From NCBI GenBank assembly GCA_938008165.1, contig CALLLP010000025.1:1-64000 (forward strand): a stretch of 64,000 nt of DNA, written 5' to 3'. The translations under genes were made by a program, and so were the position numbers. The stretch is from an uncultured Neomegalonema sp. (lineage in GTDB: Bacteria; Pseudomonadota; Alphaproteobacteria; Rhodobacterales; Rhodobacteraceae). Positions within the stretch are counted from its first letter, which is position 1, and every line of letters starts with the position of its first letter. Below are positions 25,491 to 34,898 of this stretch, in pieces. Below the pieces are notes generated by a model, which saw nothing but the letters and a program-made list of their open reading frames with translations, had not been told where the DNA came from and did not search any database.

Positions 25491-27887
25491 CTACTCGGCA
25501 ACACGCGCCTGATTCGGTTCGCGCTCTTGATTGATGGCCGCGCGCACGGCATCGGCATCGTAGAGAAAGCGGCAGACGATGGCCTCGCGGGTCTCGCCTT
25601 CGCCGGTTTCGATGGCGATGCGCCCTCCCTGACGCTCGACGAATTGCCGGACCAGCGTGATCCCCATTTCGACGCGGCGCAGTTGCGGGATCGAATTGCT
25701 CAGGTCGTTGCGGCCAAAGATATCGCGGATCGAGAGCGGGATGATCGAATTCCGGCATCCGATCCAGACGGTCATGTATTCGCCTTGCCGCCGCGCGCCG
25801 ATCTCGATCACATCCTCTGCATCCGCCTCGTTGCGCAGGGCATTGGTCAAGGTATGGATCACCTCGCGGAAGCGCGGGGCATCGCCGGGAACGGTGCCGA
25901 CGTCATCCGGACAGTCGAGCAGGATGTCCGCTCCCTTGCCCGAATTGCGGCGGATGAATTCTGCAACGGAGTTCAGCATCGGCTTGATGTCGATCGCCTC
26001 GATACAGAATTCGAAGTAATCGGATTCCAGCATGGCCAGATCAATGATCCCGCCGATCAACTGGCGCAATTCGTTGGAGGCTTGGGCGATATTATCGACG
26101 AATTCATGTTGGCGATCGTTGAGCCGTCCGCGCACTTCCTGACGCAGCAGATCGGAAAAGCCGATGATCGTGTTCAGCGGAATTTTCAGCTCGTGCGAGG
26201 CCCCGTGGATGCTTTCGAGGAACTGGCCTTTCAGATCCGAAATCTCGTTGAGCTTTTCGTTCTGCCCGGTCAGCAGCTTTTCCTTGTGGAAAGAATCGGT
26301 GACGTCCTGAAATGCGAACATCGTCGCGCCATCGGGCAGGGGCGCGGAGGATAGCCGGATGACCGTTCCATCCGTTCGTTTCAGCGTTTCGGTCCAGACT
26401 TCCCGCTCGCCATCCGCCGCCGAAACATGGGCGATGGCCTTGCTCCAGAGGGCACGGTTATTGAACAGATGCGCGCATCGCCGCCCCAGCTCGGTGATGT
26501 GCATCGCTTTAAGATCGGCTTGGTTCAGCTCCCAAAGCTCGCGGAAAGCGCGGTTCGCGAGGCGGCAGCGCCCGTCGAGACCAAAGACGACCACGCCTTC
26601 GCCCAATCGCGAAAAGGTTGCGTGATAAACCGCCGAGACCGTGGCGGCATCGCGGCGCATTGCGTAATGATCGGTGACATCCTCAAACAGAACCATGATG
26701 CCGCCCATCGGATGGGGTTGGGCAATGACATGCAGCGACCGACCATCGGGCAAGTGCCATTGGCGCTCCATCGGGTCGGTGACGGTCTTGCAATCGGCGA
26801 TAAAATCGTCGCGCCAAGATTTGAAGTCCCGCGCATGGGGCAGGCGATTCTTTTCGCGCAGCAGGTTGAGGATTTCGTGCATCGTCGGATGGGTTTCCAG
26901 CCACGCCGCGTCAAGGGCCCATGTCTGAACGAAGGTTTCGTTCGCATAGCCGAGGCGCATGTCAGGGTTGAAAACCGCGACCCCCCGGTGAAGCCGGTCG
27001 AGCGTTTCCTCGTTCGCGCGCATCTGCCGGACCAGAGCTTCGGAGGCGCTGACTTGGGCGCTGATATCGACGGCATAGCCGAAGGTGCCGCCATTATAGG
27101 GCGCTTCGATGATTTGCAGTGTCGTGCGTGTGCCGCCAAGGATCGTCGCGTGTCGCCCGCTGATTTCCTTGCCGCTTTCCATGGCCTGCCCGGCCATATC
27201 GCGGATCACATTGGCTCCGTCGCCGCTAAGCAATTCGATCTGGCATCCGAGTACGGTGTCAAGGCCCGGTGCCTCCACCCCTTCGATATATCGCTTATTG
27301 ACCCAGTCGATCCGGCCGGAGGCATCGCGCCGCCACGCATAGATCGGCGCATTGGCAAAGCCTTCGTTCAGGGTGCGCGCTTCCGCCTCGGCGGCGACCA
27401 GCCGGTCGCTGAGACGGGGTAGAAGCTCGTTCGGCCCCTTGGCATCGATCAGGGTGACAAGTGCGCGTGCGCCCAGCGTGACGCCCGAAATCAGCCTCTG
27501 CCGGTCGTTCATACCCTGAAAATTATTCTCGAACGGCTTGCCGTCCTCGATCAGTTCGCGCAGTTTGACGGTCAGTTTGTCGACGTCATGATCATGCACG
27601 AGTGCATAGGCGACACTTTTGAAATCACTTGGGTTTTCCAGAGTATCGAGAACGCGCGCATACCCGGCTGTGACCTGAAGGGACAGGCCCGACCAGATTG
27701 CCGCGCCATCCGCGCGGTCCAGCAACAGGGCGCTGAGCGCTTCTTCGGAGCTTAACCGCGCCTCTTCGGCGTGATTTGCCTTGGTTTCCATACGATCCGC
27801 ACGCCGCAGGGATCGCCAGCCATAAAGGCCGATCCCGCATGCTCCAGCGATCAACGCAACCAGAAGTGGTGTCCACGTGATCGTCAT
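25491..27887 (-). CDS. PAS-rich sensor histidine kinase-like protein, ATP-binding motifs degenerate
   Basis: 798 residues. One N-terminal membrane helix (about 5-27), a coiled coil, three PAS-like domains between about 165 and 535, then a DHp domain with H-box 'SHELKIPLNTIIGF' near residue 563. The following catalytic domain is unusual: the expected DxGxG (G1) reads around CRNS, and the GLGL (G2) box reads EMGI, though an N-box-like 'LTNALRNE' remains. The protein may be a poor or non-kinase, as in other pseudokinase sensors. It lies downstream of regB (149-bp gap) and directly upstream of tsaE-amgK. No response regulator is adjacent. Confidence 0.82.
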   Translation of the reverse strand: MTITWTPLLVALIAGACGIGLYGWRSLRRADRMETKANHAEEARLSSEEALSALLLDRADGAAIWSGLSLQVTAGYARVLDTLENPSDFKSVAYALVHDHDVDKLTVKLRELIEDGKPFENNFQGMNDRQRLISGVTLGARALVTLIDAKGPNELLPRLSDRLVAAEAEARTLNEGFANAPIYAWRRDASGRIDWVNKRYIEGVEAPGLDTVLGCQIELLSGDGANVIRDMAGQAMESGKEISGRHATILGGTRTTLQIIEAPYNGGTFGYAVDISAQVSASEALVRQMRANEETLDRLHRGVAVFNPDMRLGYANETFVQTWALDAAWLETHPTMHEILNLLREKNRLPHARDFKSWRDDFIADCKTVTDPMERQWHLPDGRSLHVIAQPHPMGGIMVLFEDVTDHYAMRRDAATVSAVYHATFSRLGEGVVVFGLDGRCRLANRAFRELWELNQADLKAMHITELGRRCAHLFNNRALWSKAIAHVSAADGEREVWTETLKRTDGTVIRLSSAPLPDGATMFAFQDVTDSFHKEKLLTGQNEKLNEISDLKGQFLESIHGASHELKIPLNTIIGFSDLLRQEVRGRLNDRQHEFVDNIAQASNELRQLIGGIIDLAMLESDYFEFCIEAIDIKPMLNSVAEFIRRNSGKGADILLDCPDDVGTVPGDAPRFREVIHTLTNALRNEADAEDVIEIGARRQGEYMTVWIGCRNSIIPLSIRDIFGRNDLSNSIPQLRRVEMGITLVRQFVERQGGRIAIETGEGETREAIVCRFLYDADAVRAAINQEREPNQARVAE

Positions 27888-28036
27888 CGGTACCGTTTCC
27901 TTTGCACCATTTGCAACGGACGCACCTGAAACCGAAGGCGCGAAACAAGAGTGTTCGTAAAGAGTTAGTTAATCGCGTCACCGCAATTGACCGGGTCAAA
28001 ACCGTTCAGTGTCTGGATAATCGCTGGCGGCGGTTT

Positions 28037-29452
28037 TTACCAGTCAAAATTGCCCAAGCCAGTGGGGGCGGTGATGCCTGCTGCGGGTTCGGCCGGGGGA
28101 ATCAGCGCTTCGGCGTCCCAGCGGATTTCGACCATGGCCCCGGACAGACTGTCCTGACCCGGCCTTCCGTTGGCAAAAGTGATGATGGCCCCGCGTCTTT
28201 CCAGCAGGGTCTTTGCGATGAACAGACCCAGCCCCATGCCTTCGTATCCGCCGCTCTGCTCGCGTTTTGCGCGCCGGGTGGTCAGGTATGGGTCTCCGAG
28301 TCGACCCATGACATCCGGCGAGTATCCGGAACCGTCATCCTGAATGCGGATCGCCAAGCGCTCAGAGGTTTCCTCGATTTCGATCCAGACCGTCGTGCGC
28401 GCGAAATCGACGGCGTTCTGGACGATATTACGCAAGGCATGGATGATTTCGGGGCGTCGTGGGAAGGTGGGGGAGGGCACATCCTTGCCCTCGACGATTT
28501 CGCCATTGATGAAATATTCGATCCGCTTGCCACTGCCCTCATGCGGCCCGGCGGCTTCTTCCAGAATCGAGAGCAGGGGGGCCGTGCGGATATGTTCCAT
28601 GTCCTCCTGCCGGATGCGCGCCAGTTGTCCGAGGATGTCGCGGCACCGGGTCGTTTGCTCGCGGATCAGCGACAGATCGCCGGGATCGAGCGTATTGCGC
28701 TCGAAGTCGCGCTCCATTTCCCGCGCGGTCAGGGCGATTGTCGCCAGCGGACTGCCCAGCTCATGCGCGGCGGCGGCGGCCATGGTGCCCAGCGCGGATA
28801 AGCGCTGCTCCCGCGCGAGGGCAAGCTGTGTCGCCGCGAGGGCTTGAGACATCCCAAAGGCTTCATCCGCCACCTGCCGTACATAGATCGCGATAAAGCC
28901 GACACCGATGATCAGGGCACAGCCGATCCCCAGAAGATAGGTATCGGGCAGGATCAGAGACCCGGTATGGGGATGGGTCAGGGGCAGATAGGCGAGTTCG
29001 AGCAAGAAGATCGACAGGATGGCGATTCCGACCACCAGCCGTGCATTCGATCGGTTCAGCGCCGCCGCTGCCACCGTTGCCGGAGCGATGAACAAAAGGG
29101 CGAAGGGATTGCTCAATCCCCCGGTCAGCGCCAGCAAAACCCCCAATTGCCCAAGATCGAACAGCATCCACAGCAGCGCCGTGCGTTCGGATAGCCGCGC
29201 ATTGGGGGCCATCGTCAGCATCGTCAGGACGTTGAACCAGACCGAGGCCAAAATCACGCCCAGACACAGGGGCATCGGCAGATCGAAGCCCAGCCCGTAA
29301 TGCGTGACCATGATGGTCATCAATTGTCCGGTGATGGCAATCCAGCGCAGATTTCGAAGGGTTCGCGCCCGCAGCCAATGCCGCTGGCGCAGCCCGAGCG
29401 CAAAATGCGCGCCGAGGGCGGCGTCTTCGGCGCTTTGGGGTCTGTAGGGCAT
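28037..29452 (-). CDS. regB: Redox sensor histidine kinase RegB/PrrB
   Basis: 471 residues. Six hydrophobic segments lie in the first 195 residues, with the quinone-site motif GGLSNPF at 111-117. The phosphorylated His230 is in 'AAAAAHELGSPLATIALTA', and Cys270 in 'QTTRCRDILGQL' matches the redox-active cysteine of Rhodobacter RegB. The ATP-binding motifs are intact ('DDGSGYSPDVMGRLGDP', 'GMGLGLFIAKTL'). In relatives it senses the quinone pool and redox state and controls respiration genes through RegA. ATG 29452 has GAGGAG seven bases upstream; a GTG at 29485 is less likely. It is divergent from the SCO gene. Confidence 0.95.
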   Translation of the reverse strand: MPYRPQSAEDAALGAHFALGLRQRHWLRARTLRNLRWIAITGQLMTIMVTHYGLGFDLPMPLCLGVILASVWFNVLTMLTMAPNARLSERTALLWMLFDLGQLGVLLALTGGLSNPFALLFIAPATVAAAALNRSNARLVVGIAILSIFLLELAYLPLTHPHTGSLILPDTYLLGIGCALIIGVGFIAIYVRQVADEAFGMSQALAATQLALAREQRLSALGTMAAAAAHELGSPLATIALTAREMERDFERNTLDPGDLSLIREQTTRCRDILGQLARIRQEDMEHIRTAPLLSILEEAAGPHEGSGKRIEYFINGEIVEGKDVPSPTFPRRPEIIHALRNIVQNAVDFARTTVWIEIEETSERLAIRIQDDGSGYSPDVMGRLGDPYLTTRRAKREQSGGYEGMGLGLFIAKTLLERRGAIITFANGRPGQDSLSGAMVEIRWDAEALIPPAEPAAGITAPTGLGNFDW

Positions 29453-29587
29453 TCGGACTCTCCTCGCCGATGGGGCAGATGTCACAAGATGGGCCGTCTC
29501 GCGAAAGTGACGAGATGTCCGATTGCCACGATAGCGGTCTCTGGGATAGCCGATACCCCACTCGACATTCGCAATCCGGAGATCGTC

Positions 29588-30211
29588 ATGGCCCTTGCAA
29601 CGCGTGCGCTTCTTGCTATCGGGGCATCCATTGCCGTCGCGGTGGTCGGCACGGCCAGTTTTTTCGCGATGGGTGGGCAGGCCCCCGGTGCGCGTAATTG
29701 TCCCGGCGGGTTGACCGGCGCCGATATCGGCGGGCCGTTCTCGCTGACGAACCAGAATGGCGAACGCATGACCGACCGGGATTTCGCGGGCAATCCCTCG
29801 CTCGTCTATTTCGGCTATGCGACTTGCCCCGATGTCTGCCCGACCGAATTGGCGGATGTTGCGGCGGCGGCGGAGATCGTGTCGGAAAAGACCGATATGG
29901 CCGTGAATTCAGTCTTCATCACCGTCGATCCAAAGCGCGATACGGTCGAGGCGCTTGGCGAGTATGTCCCCTATTTCAGCGAGGCGATGGTCGGCCTTAC
30001 CGGCACCGAAGACGAAGTGGCCGCGGCGGCGAAAGCCTATCGCGTGTACTATGCCGAGCGCCCCGACAAGGATTTCCCCGACGGATATTCGATGGATCAT
30101 TCCAGCTATATCTATCTGCTGGGCAAGGATGCGCAGTTCATAACGTATTTTAAATACGAGGATAATCCGGATTACATCGCCGAAGGGGTCGCCTGCCATC
30201 TCGGAGCGTGA
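29588..30211 (+). CDS. senC: SCO1/SenC copper chaperone for cytochrome oxidase
   Basis: 207 residues, membrane-anchored by an N-terminal helix (about 6-28) with a periplasmic thioredoxin-like domain. The copper ligands are present: Cys80 and Cys84 in 'YATCPDVCP' and His171 in 'SMDHSSYIYLL'. SCO proteins deliver copper to the CuA site of cytochrome c oxidase. The divergent regB/senC pair is the arrangement known from Rhodobacter. ATG 29588 has GGAGA five bases upstream. Confidence 0.93.
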   Translation: MALATRALLAIGASIAVAVVGTASFFAMGGQAPGARNCPGGLTGADIGGPFSLTNQNGERMTDRDFAGNPSLVYFGYATCPDVCPTELADVAAAAEIVSEKTDMAVNSVFITVDPKRDTVEALGEYVPYFSEAMVGLTGTEDEVAAAAKAYRVYYAERPDKDFPDGYSMDHSSYIYLLGKDAQFITYFKYEDNPDYIAEGVACHLGA

Positions 30212-30307
30212 GCGTGGTATCTGAAACGTAAGCGCATGCTCTGCGGCTTCACCTGTTTTTAAGCTTGACCATTCACTCGTGGGGAACCCGAAGATTGGAA
30301 AGGCGTT

Positions 30308-31594
30308 GTGACCGCGATGATAAAAACCATCGATCTTTCAAGCCCCGAAACCGCAATAGACCGCCTCGGAGTCGCCGCCCTCACGCGCGCTGCCTTCTCC
30401 GGTGCGGATCTGGGGCCGGTTTCGGATGTCCTGCACGCAACGTTGGTGGAGGACCCGGTCAATGCATCGGCCTTGATGGATCTGTCGGTCATAGAGCAAC
30501 TCAAAGGCAATCTCGAAGGGGGCCTGACCCTTCAGGAAACCGCCCTCGAACACGCGCAGGTCTTCAAGACCCTTTCCACCACTGACGCGTCGGAGATTGC
30601 GCCGAAAACGATCAAGCTTCTGGCCCTTGCCGCGCCGATTCACATGGGCGGCAATACTCCCATCGATTTCCTGATCGAGCAGTCGCATATCAGCCTCGAA
30701 ACCCTGTATATCGCGCCGGGCCTGCCGCTGCCGAACCCGCTGCCTGAGCATGATCTGGCTTTTGTCGTCGCCCCCGGAGATTCGGATGACAGCCGACGGT
30801 TTCTGGCCGAGATAAACCGCCACCTGCGCTTCTGGCCCCGTCCGGTGCTCAATGCCCCGGATAATATCATGCGGCTGGAGCGTGACCGAACCGGCGACGT
30901 CCTGTCTGGCATTCCCGGTCTGGCCGTTCCGGGGACGGTGCGCTGTGATCGCGATATGTTGATCGCGATGGGGCGGGGCGATCTGGATATCCGCGATGTC
31001 CTGCCGGATGCCTGTTTTCCGATCATTGCCCGGCCCGTCGGTGCCCATGCGGGGCGCAATCTCGAAAAACTGGAATCCGCCAGCGATATCGCCCCTTATC
31101 TGCGCGCCTGTCGCGACCCCGAATTCTTCCTGTCGGATTTCATCGATTATCGCAGCGAGGATGGCGCATTTCGCAAATACAGGATCGTCTTTGTCGATGG
31201 ACGCCCCTTCCCCTGCCATATGGCCATCGCGGACCAATGGAAGGTCTGGTACATGAATTCGGAAATGGCGAATTCCGAAGAAAAACGACTGGAAGAAGAA
31301 CGCTTTATGACCCGGTTCTATTCGGGGTTCCAACGGCGTCACGCGGCGGCCCTGTCGGGCATGGCGCAGGCGTTCAACCTCGATTATTTCGGCATCGATT
31401 GCGCCGAGGATCGCGCGGGCAATCTCGTTCTGTTCGAGGCCGATAATGCCCTGATCGTCCATGACATGGATTCGCCCCAGATATTTCCCTACAAAGCCCC
31501 GCAAATCCGCAGAATTTTCGCAGGCTTCGTGGAAATGGTCACCCGCAAAACGCGGGGACAGCGTTGCCGGGTGGAAAAGCGGTTGGCGAGCTGA
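30308..31594 (+). CDS. Uncharacterised ATP-grasp-like protein
   Basis: 428 residues, no signal peptide or membrane helix. The first 100 residues are helical and TPR-like ('LHATLVEDPVNASALMDLSV'). The second half reads as an ATP-grasp ligase: 'FPIIARPVGAHAGRNLEKL' for the ATP-binding lysine/glycine loop region, 'FRKYRIVFVDGRPFPCHMAI' for the central strand, and 'GNLVLFEADNALIVHD' for the metal-binding end. Such enzymes join a carboxylate to an amine, but neither substrate is known here. It follows senC by 96 bp, where Rhodobacter has regA. GTG 30308 has GGAAAGG four bases upstream; ATG 30317 is the alternative. Confidence 0.7.
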   Translation: MTAMIKTIDLSSPETAIDRLGVAALTRAAFSGADLGPVSDVLHATLVEDPVNASALMDLSVIEQLKGNLEGGLTLQETALEHAQVFKTLSTTDASEIAPKTIKLLALAAPIHMGGNTPIDFLIEQSHISLETLYIAPGLPLPNPLPEHDLAFVVAPGDSDDSRRFLAEINRHLRFWPRPVLNAPDNIMRLERDRTGDVLSGIPGLAVPGTVRCDRDMLIAMGRGDLDIRDVLPDACFPIIARPVGAHAGRNLEKLESASDIAPYLRACRDPEFFLSDFIDYRSEDGAFRKYRIVFVDGRPFPCHMAIADQWKVWYMNSEMANSEEKRLEEERFMTRFYSGFQRRHAAALSGMAQAFNLDYFGIDCAEDRAGNLVLFEADNALIVHDMDSPQIFPYKAPQIRRIFAGFVEMVTRKTRGQRCRVEKRLAS

Positions 31595-31618
31595 ACCGGC
31601 GAGGCCGCAGCCGGTTTT
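31594..31618 (+). terminator. Intrinsic terminator after the ATP-grasp-like gene
   Basis: Perfect 7-bp stem 31594-31600 / 31610-31616 with a 9-nt loop, followed by T4. It overlaps the last base of the stop codon and separates this gene from the transporter operon. Confidence 0.65.
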
Positions 31619-31723
31619 ATCCTGTCTGGCGGCGGTGTCTGTTCAGCATCGACATGCGACCGGGTGTTGAACGCCGGTCGGCTCGGGTGTTAAGCCTGAC
31701 GGCATGATGCGGAGTTTCATCTG

Positions 31724-32431
31724 ATGCAGGGCTTTGGCGATGCGTTTGGCGCAGCCTTTGCCCTGATTGCACGGTTCGACACCGATCTGGTCGAGATCGT
31801 GGGCCTGTCGCTGCGTGTAACGCTCAGCGCAACGCTTTTCGCCTGCCTGATCGGCTTCCCCCTTGGGGCCTTGCTCGCGGTCGGGCGCTTTCCATTGCGC
31901 GGGGCGCTGACGGTGCTGGTAAATGCGTTGATGGGATTGCCGCCGGTCGTGGTCGGCCTGGTCGTCTATTTGATGCTCTCGCGGGCGGGGCCGCTGGGGA
32001 CATTGGGGCTGCTCTATACGCCCACTGCCATGATCGTCGCACAGACGATCCTTGTCACTCCCATCATCGCCGCGTTGACCCGCCAGATCGTCGCCGATCT
32101 CGATGCCGAATACCACGAGACCTTGCGCTCGATGGGCGCGGGGGCGGGCATGCGGATGCGTACCCTGCTCTGGGATGGCCGTTTCGCCCTGACGACGGCG
32201 GCGCTGGCCGGGATGGGGCGGGCATTGGCGGAGGTGGGGGCGGTGATGATCGTCGGGGGCAATATCGACCATGTTACCCGCGTCATGACCACTGCTATCG
32301 CGCTCGAAACCTCACGCGGAGAGCTGGCGCTGGCGCTGGGCCTTGGGATCGTGCTGATGATCCTGTCGCTGGCGCTCAATTCTCTGGCGATGGGCGCGCG
32401 GGTCGGTGCCGCGCGGATGGCCCATGCTTAG
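31724..32431 (+). CDS. tupB: Tungstate-type ABC transporter permease
   Basis: 235 residues with five or six membrane helices and the inner-membrane component loop 'EYHETLRSMGAGAGMRMRTL', the EAA-type contact with the ATPase. With the binding protein downstream it fits the TupB family, which brings in tungstate (or molybdate) for molybdenum/tungsten-cofactor enzymes. It overlaps the ATPase gene by 8 bp. Confidence 0.85.
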   Translation: MQGFGDAFGAAFALIARFDTDLVEIVGLSLRVTLSATLFACLIGFPLGALLAVGRFPLRGALTVLVNALMGLPPVVVGLVVYLMLSRAGPLGTLGLLYTPTAMIVAQTILVTPIIAALTRQIVADLDAEYHETLRSMGAGAGMRMRTLLWDGRFALTTAALAGMGRALAEVGAVMIVGGNIDHVTRVMTTAIALETSRGELALALGLGIVLMILSLALNSLAMGARVGAARMAHA

Positions 32432-33158
32432 GCTGGTCGCCACAGGCCCCGGCCCGGATGCCGCGATCCGGCTGGAGGGGGTGAGCCTGCGCCGGGGAGG
32501 GCGCATGGTGCTCGACGGCCTGCATCTCGCCATTCCCGCGACCGGCATCACCGCGATCATGGGACCGAACGGGGCGGGCAAGAGCCTGTCCCTGCGCGTC
32601 ATGGCGGGGTTGATCGAGCCTGACTCGGGATCGGTCCTGCCCTCCGAAGCGGTGCGCGGGCGACAGGAGATCGCGCTGGTCTTCCAAAAGCCGGTTTTGC
32701 TGCGCCGATCCGTGCGCGCCAATCTGCGCCATGCCCTTGCCGTCTATGGCGTTCCCCGCCGCAAACGCCGCGAGCGACTGGGCGAATTGCTCGATTTCGG
32801 GCGGCTGGCCGCGATTGCCGATGCTCCTGCGCGGGCGCTGTCGGGGGGCGAGCAACAGCGGGTGGCCATGGTGCGCGCACTGGCCGCATGCCCCAAGCTG
32901 TTGCTGCTCGATGAGCCGACCGCCAGCCTCGATCCGCAGGCGACCGCCGCCATCGAAACCTTGATCCTGAATACCGCCGCCTCCGGAACGGCGGTCGTGA
33001 TCGTCACCCATGATCAAGGACAGGCCGGTCGCCTCGCCGATCATATCCGCTTTGTGCATAAGGGTGCGCTGACCGAGGCCGCCCCCGCCGCCCAATTCCT
33101 GCTCGCCCAGAAATCGCCCGAAGCGCAGGCTTATCTTGCGGGCAAACTACTCCTTTGA
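32424..33158 (+). CDS. tupC: Tungstate-type ABC transporter ATP-binding protein
   Basis: 244 residues. Walker A 'MGPNGAGKSLSL' at about 46-57, signature 'LSGGEQQRVAMVRALA', Walker B 'LLLLDEPTASLDPQ' and the switch histidine in 'VIVTHDQGQA' are all intact. ATG 32424 lies inside the permease gene's last codons; an upstream GTG at 32406 is less likely. The binding-protein gene begins 20 bp after its stop. Confidence 0.9.
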   Translation: MLRLVATGPGPDAAIRLEGVSLRRGGRMVLDGLHLAIPATGITAIMGPNGAGKSLSLRVMAGLIEPDSGSVLPSEAVRGRQEIALVFQKPVLLRRSVRANLRHALAVYGVPRRKRRERLGELLDFGRLAAIADAPARALSGGEQQRVAMVRALAACPKLLLLDEPTASLDPQATAAIETLILNTAASGTAVVIVTHDQGQAGRLADHIRFVHKGALTEAAPAAQFLLAQKSPEAQAYLAGKLLL

Positions 33159-33178
33159 GATTGCACACGGAAAACCCG

Positions 33179-33991
33179 ATGCGCCGATTCTGTCTTCCCT
33201 TTGTCGCGGCTCTCGCGATCGCCATCCCTGCTGGTGCGCAAGGCGATTTCATCGTCGTACAATCCACGACCTCGACCCAGAATTCGGGTCTCTACGACGC
33301 GATCGTTCCGGCCTTCACGGCGGGGGCGGGCATAGAGGTGCGTGTGGTCGCCGTGGGCACCGGACAAGCGATCCGCAATGCGCGCAATTGCGATGGCGAC
33401 GTCCTGTTGGTCCATGCAAAAGCCGCCGAGGAGCAATTCGTCGCCGAGGGCTATGGGATCAGCCGCGCCGATCTGATGTATAACGATTTCGTCCTTGTCG
33501 GCCCGGCGGAAGACCCCGCGCAGGTCGGCGCGACCGACGATATCGATGCCGCCCTCGCCGCCATTGCCGGATCGAAGGCCGCCTTCGCGTCGCGCGGGGA
33601 TGATAGCGGAACCCACAAGAAGGAGCGCGCGCTCTGGGCGCATGCCGGGGTCGCGCCGGAGGGGGATAGCGGCACGTGGTATCGCGAGACCGGATCGGGC
33701 ATGGGCGCAACGCTCAATATCGCCATTGGCATGGGCGCCTATACCCTGACCGACCGCGCGACATGGATCGCCTTTGGCAATAAGGGCGGTCACCGCATTC
33801 TGAGCGAGGGGGACGAGGCCCTGTTCAATCAATACGGCGTCATTGCGATCAGCCCCGAAAAATGCCCCACTGTCCGCGCCGATCTCGCCCAAGGCTTTAT
33901 CGACTGGCTCTTGTCGGATGCGGGACAGGCCGCCATTGCCGATTATCGCCGGGATGGGCAGCAATTATTCTTTCCGAATGCGGGGCGCTAG
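33179..33991 (+). CDS. tupA: Tungstate-type substrate-binding protein
   Basis: 270 residues with a signal peptide (about 1-21). 'VVQSTTSTQNSGLYDAIVPAF' is the oxyanion-binding region characteristic of TupA, which in relatives reads TTTS-x-TGL, and 'VGTGQAIRNARNCDGDVLLVHA' is equally typical. It is a periplasmic binding protein delivering the anion to TupB. Selectivity for tungstate over molybdate cannot be decided from sequence. ATG 33179 was chosen over TTG 33155 because it directly starts the signal peptide. Confidence 0.88.
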   Translation: MRRFCLPFVAALAIAIPAGAQGDFIVVQSTTSTQNSGLYDAIVPAFTAGAGIEVRVVAVGTGQAIRNARNCDGDVLLVHAKAAEEQFVAEGYGISRADLMYNDFVLVGPAEDPAQVGATDDIDAALAAIAGSKAAFASRGDDSGTHKKERALWAHAGVAPEGDSGTWYRETGSGMGATLNIAIGMGAYTLTDRATWIAFGNKGGHRILSEGDEALFNQYGVIAISPEKCPTVRADLAQGFIDWLLSDAGQAAIADYRRDGQQLFFPNAGR

Positions 33992-33995
33992 GGCG

Positions 33996-34838
33996 ATGTT
34001 GGAGCGTAAATCCATTCTGATTACCGGCTGTTCCTCAGGCATCGGCTATACCTGCGCCCATGGCCTGAAAGTGCGTGGATGGCAGGTTGTCGCCTCCTGC
34101 CGCCGCCGCGCCGATGTTGAGCGGTTGCGCAGCGAAGGGCTGGATTGCGTGCTCATTGATTACGAGGATGAACCCAGCATTCACGCGGGGTTCGAGGAGG
34201 CGCTGGCGCTGACTGGCGGGGGGTTGGATGCGCTGTTCAACAACGGGGCCTATGGCATCCCCGCCATGACCGAAGACCTGCCCACCGATGCCCTGCGCCA
34301 GATTTTCGAGGCGAATTTCTTTGGGTGGCATACCCTGACCTGCCGCGCGATTCCGGTGATGCGCGAGGCTGGAGCCGGGCGGATCGTGCAATGCTCCTCC
34401 GTCCTCGGATTTGCGGCCCTGCGCACGCGGGGGGCCTATAATGCCACGAAATTCGCGCTGGAGGGATTGTCCGACACGATGCGGGTCGAGTTGCACGGAA
34501 CCGGCATCCATATCGCCCTGATCGAGCCTGGCCCGATCACGACCAAAATCCGCGAGAATGCACGGGGCCAATACGAAAAATGGATCGAGCCGATCGCCGA
34601 GCATTCCCCTTGGGAGGATTTCTACGCCACCACCCTGCGCGAGCGGTTATATGGCGAGAAGGGCAAGGATCGCTACGAGCTTGGGCCGGAAGCCGTCTTC
34701 CACAAGCTGATCCATGCCATCGAATCCCCGCGCCCGCAGCCGCGCTACTACGTCACCACCCCGACCTATTTTGCGGGTATCATGAAGCGTATGCTACCGA
34801 CCCGCCTGTTCGACATTCTGATGCGGCGCAGTTCATGA
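33996..34838 (+). CDS. Short-chain dehydrogenase/reductase
   Basis: 280 residues of the classical SDR fold: cofactor motif TGCSSGIG at 10-17, 'NNGAYG' at 82-87, catalytic Ser around 134-135, and Tyr148-x3-Lys152. The C-terminal 80 residues form a longer substrate cap. 'CRRRAD' after the second strand suggests NADP(H). The substrate is unknown. It begins 4 bp after tupA and is probably on the same transcript, although no functional link to tungstate uptake is evident. Confidence 0.88.
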   Translation: MLERKSILITGCSSGIGYTCAHGLKVRGWQVVASCRRRADVERLRSEGLDCVLIDYEDEPSIHAGFEEALALTGGGLDALFNNGAYGIPAMTEDLPTDALRQIFEANFFGWHTLTCRAIPVMREAGAGRIVQCSSVLGFAALRTRGAYNATKFALEGLSDTMRVELHGTGIHIALIEPGPITTKIRENARGQYEKWIEPIAEHSPWEDFYATTLRERLYGEKGKDRYELGPEAVFHKLIHAIESPRPQPRYYVTTPTYFAGIMKRMLPTRLFDILMRRSS

Positions 34839-34898
34839 TCCTGTCGCGGTGCCTGAATTTCGTTGACTCGCCGAGAGACAACGAATGAGCTGAGCACC

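Noticed and set aside
33843-33995. Longer N-terminus for the SDR gene
   Set aside because: It would overlap tupA by 150 bp and precede the conserved cofactor-binding start; ATG 33996 is better placed.
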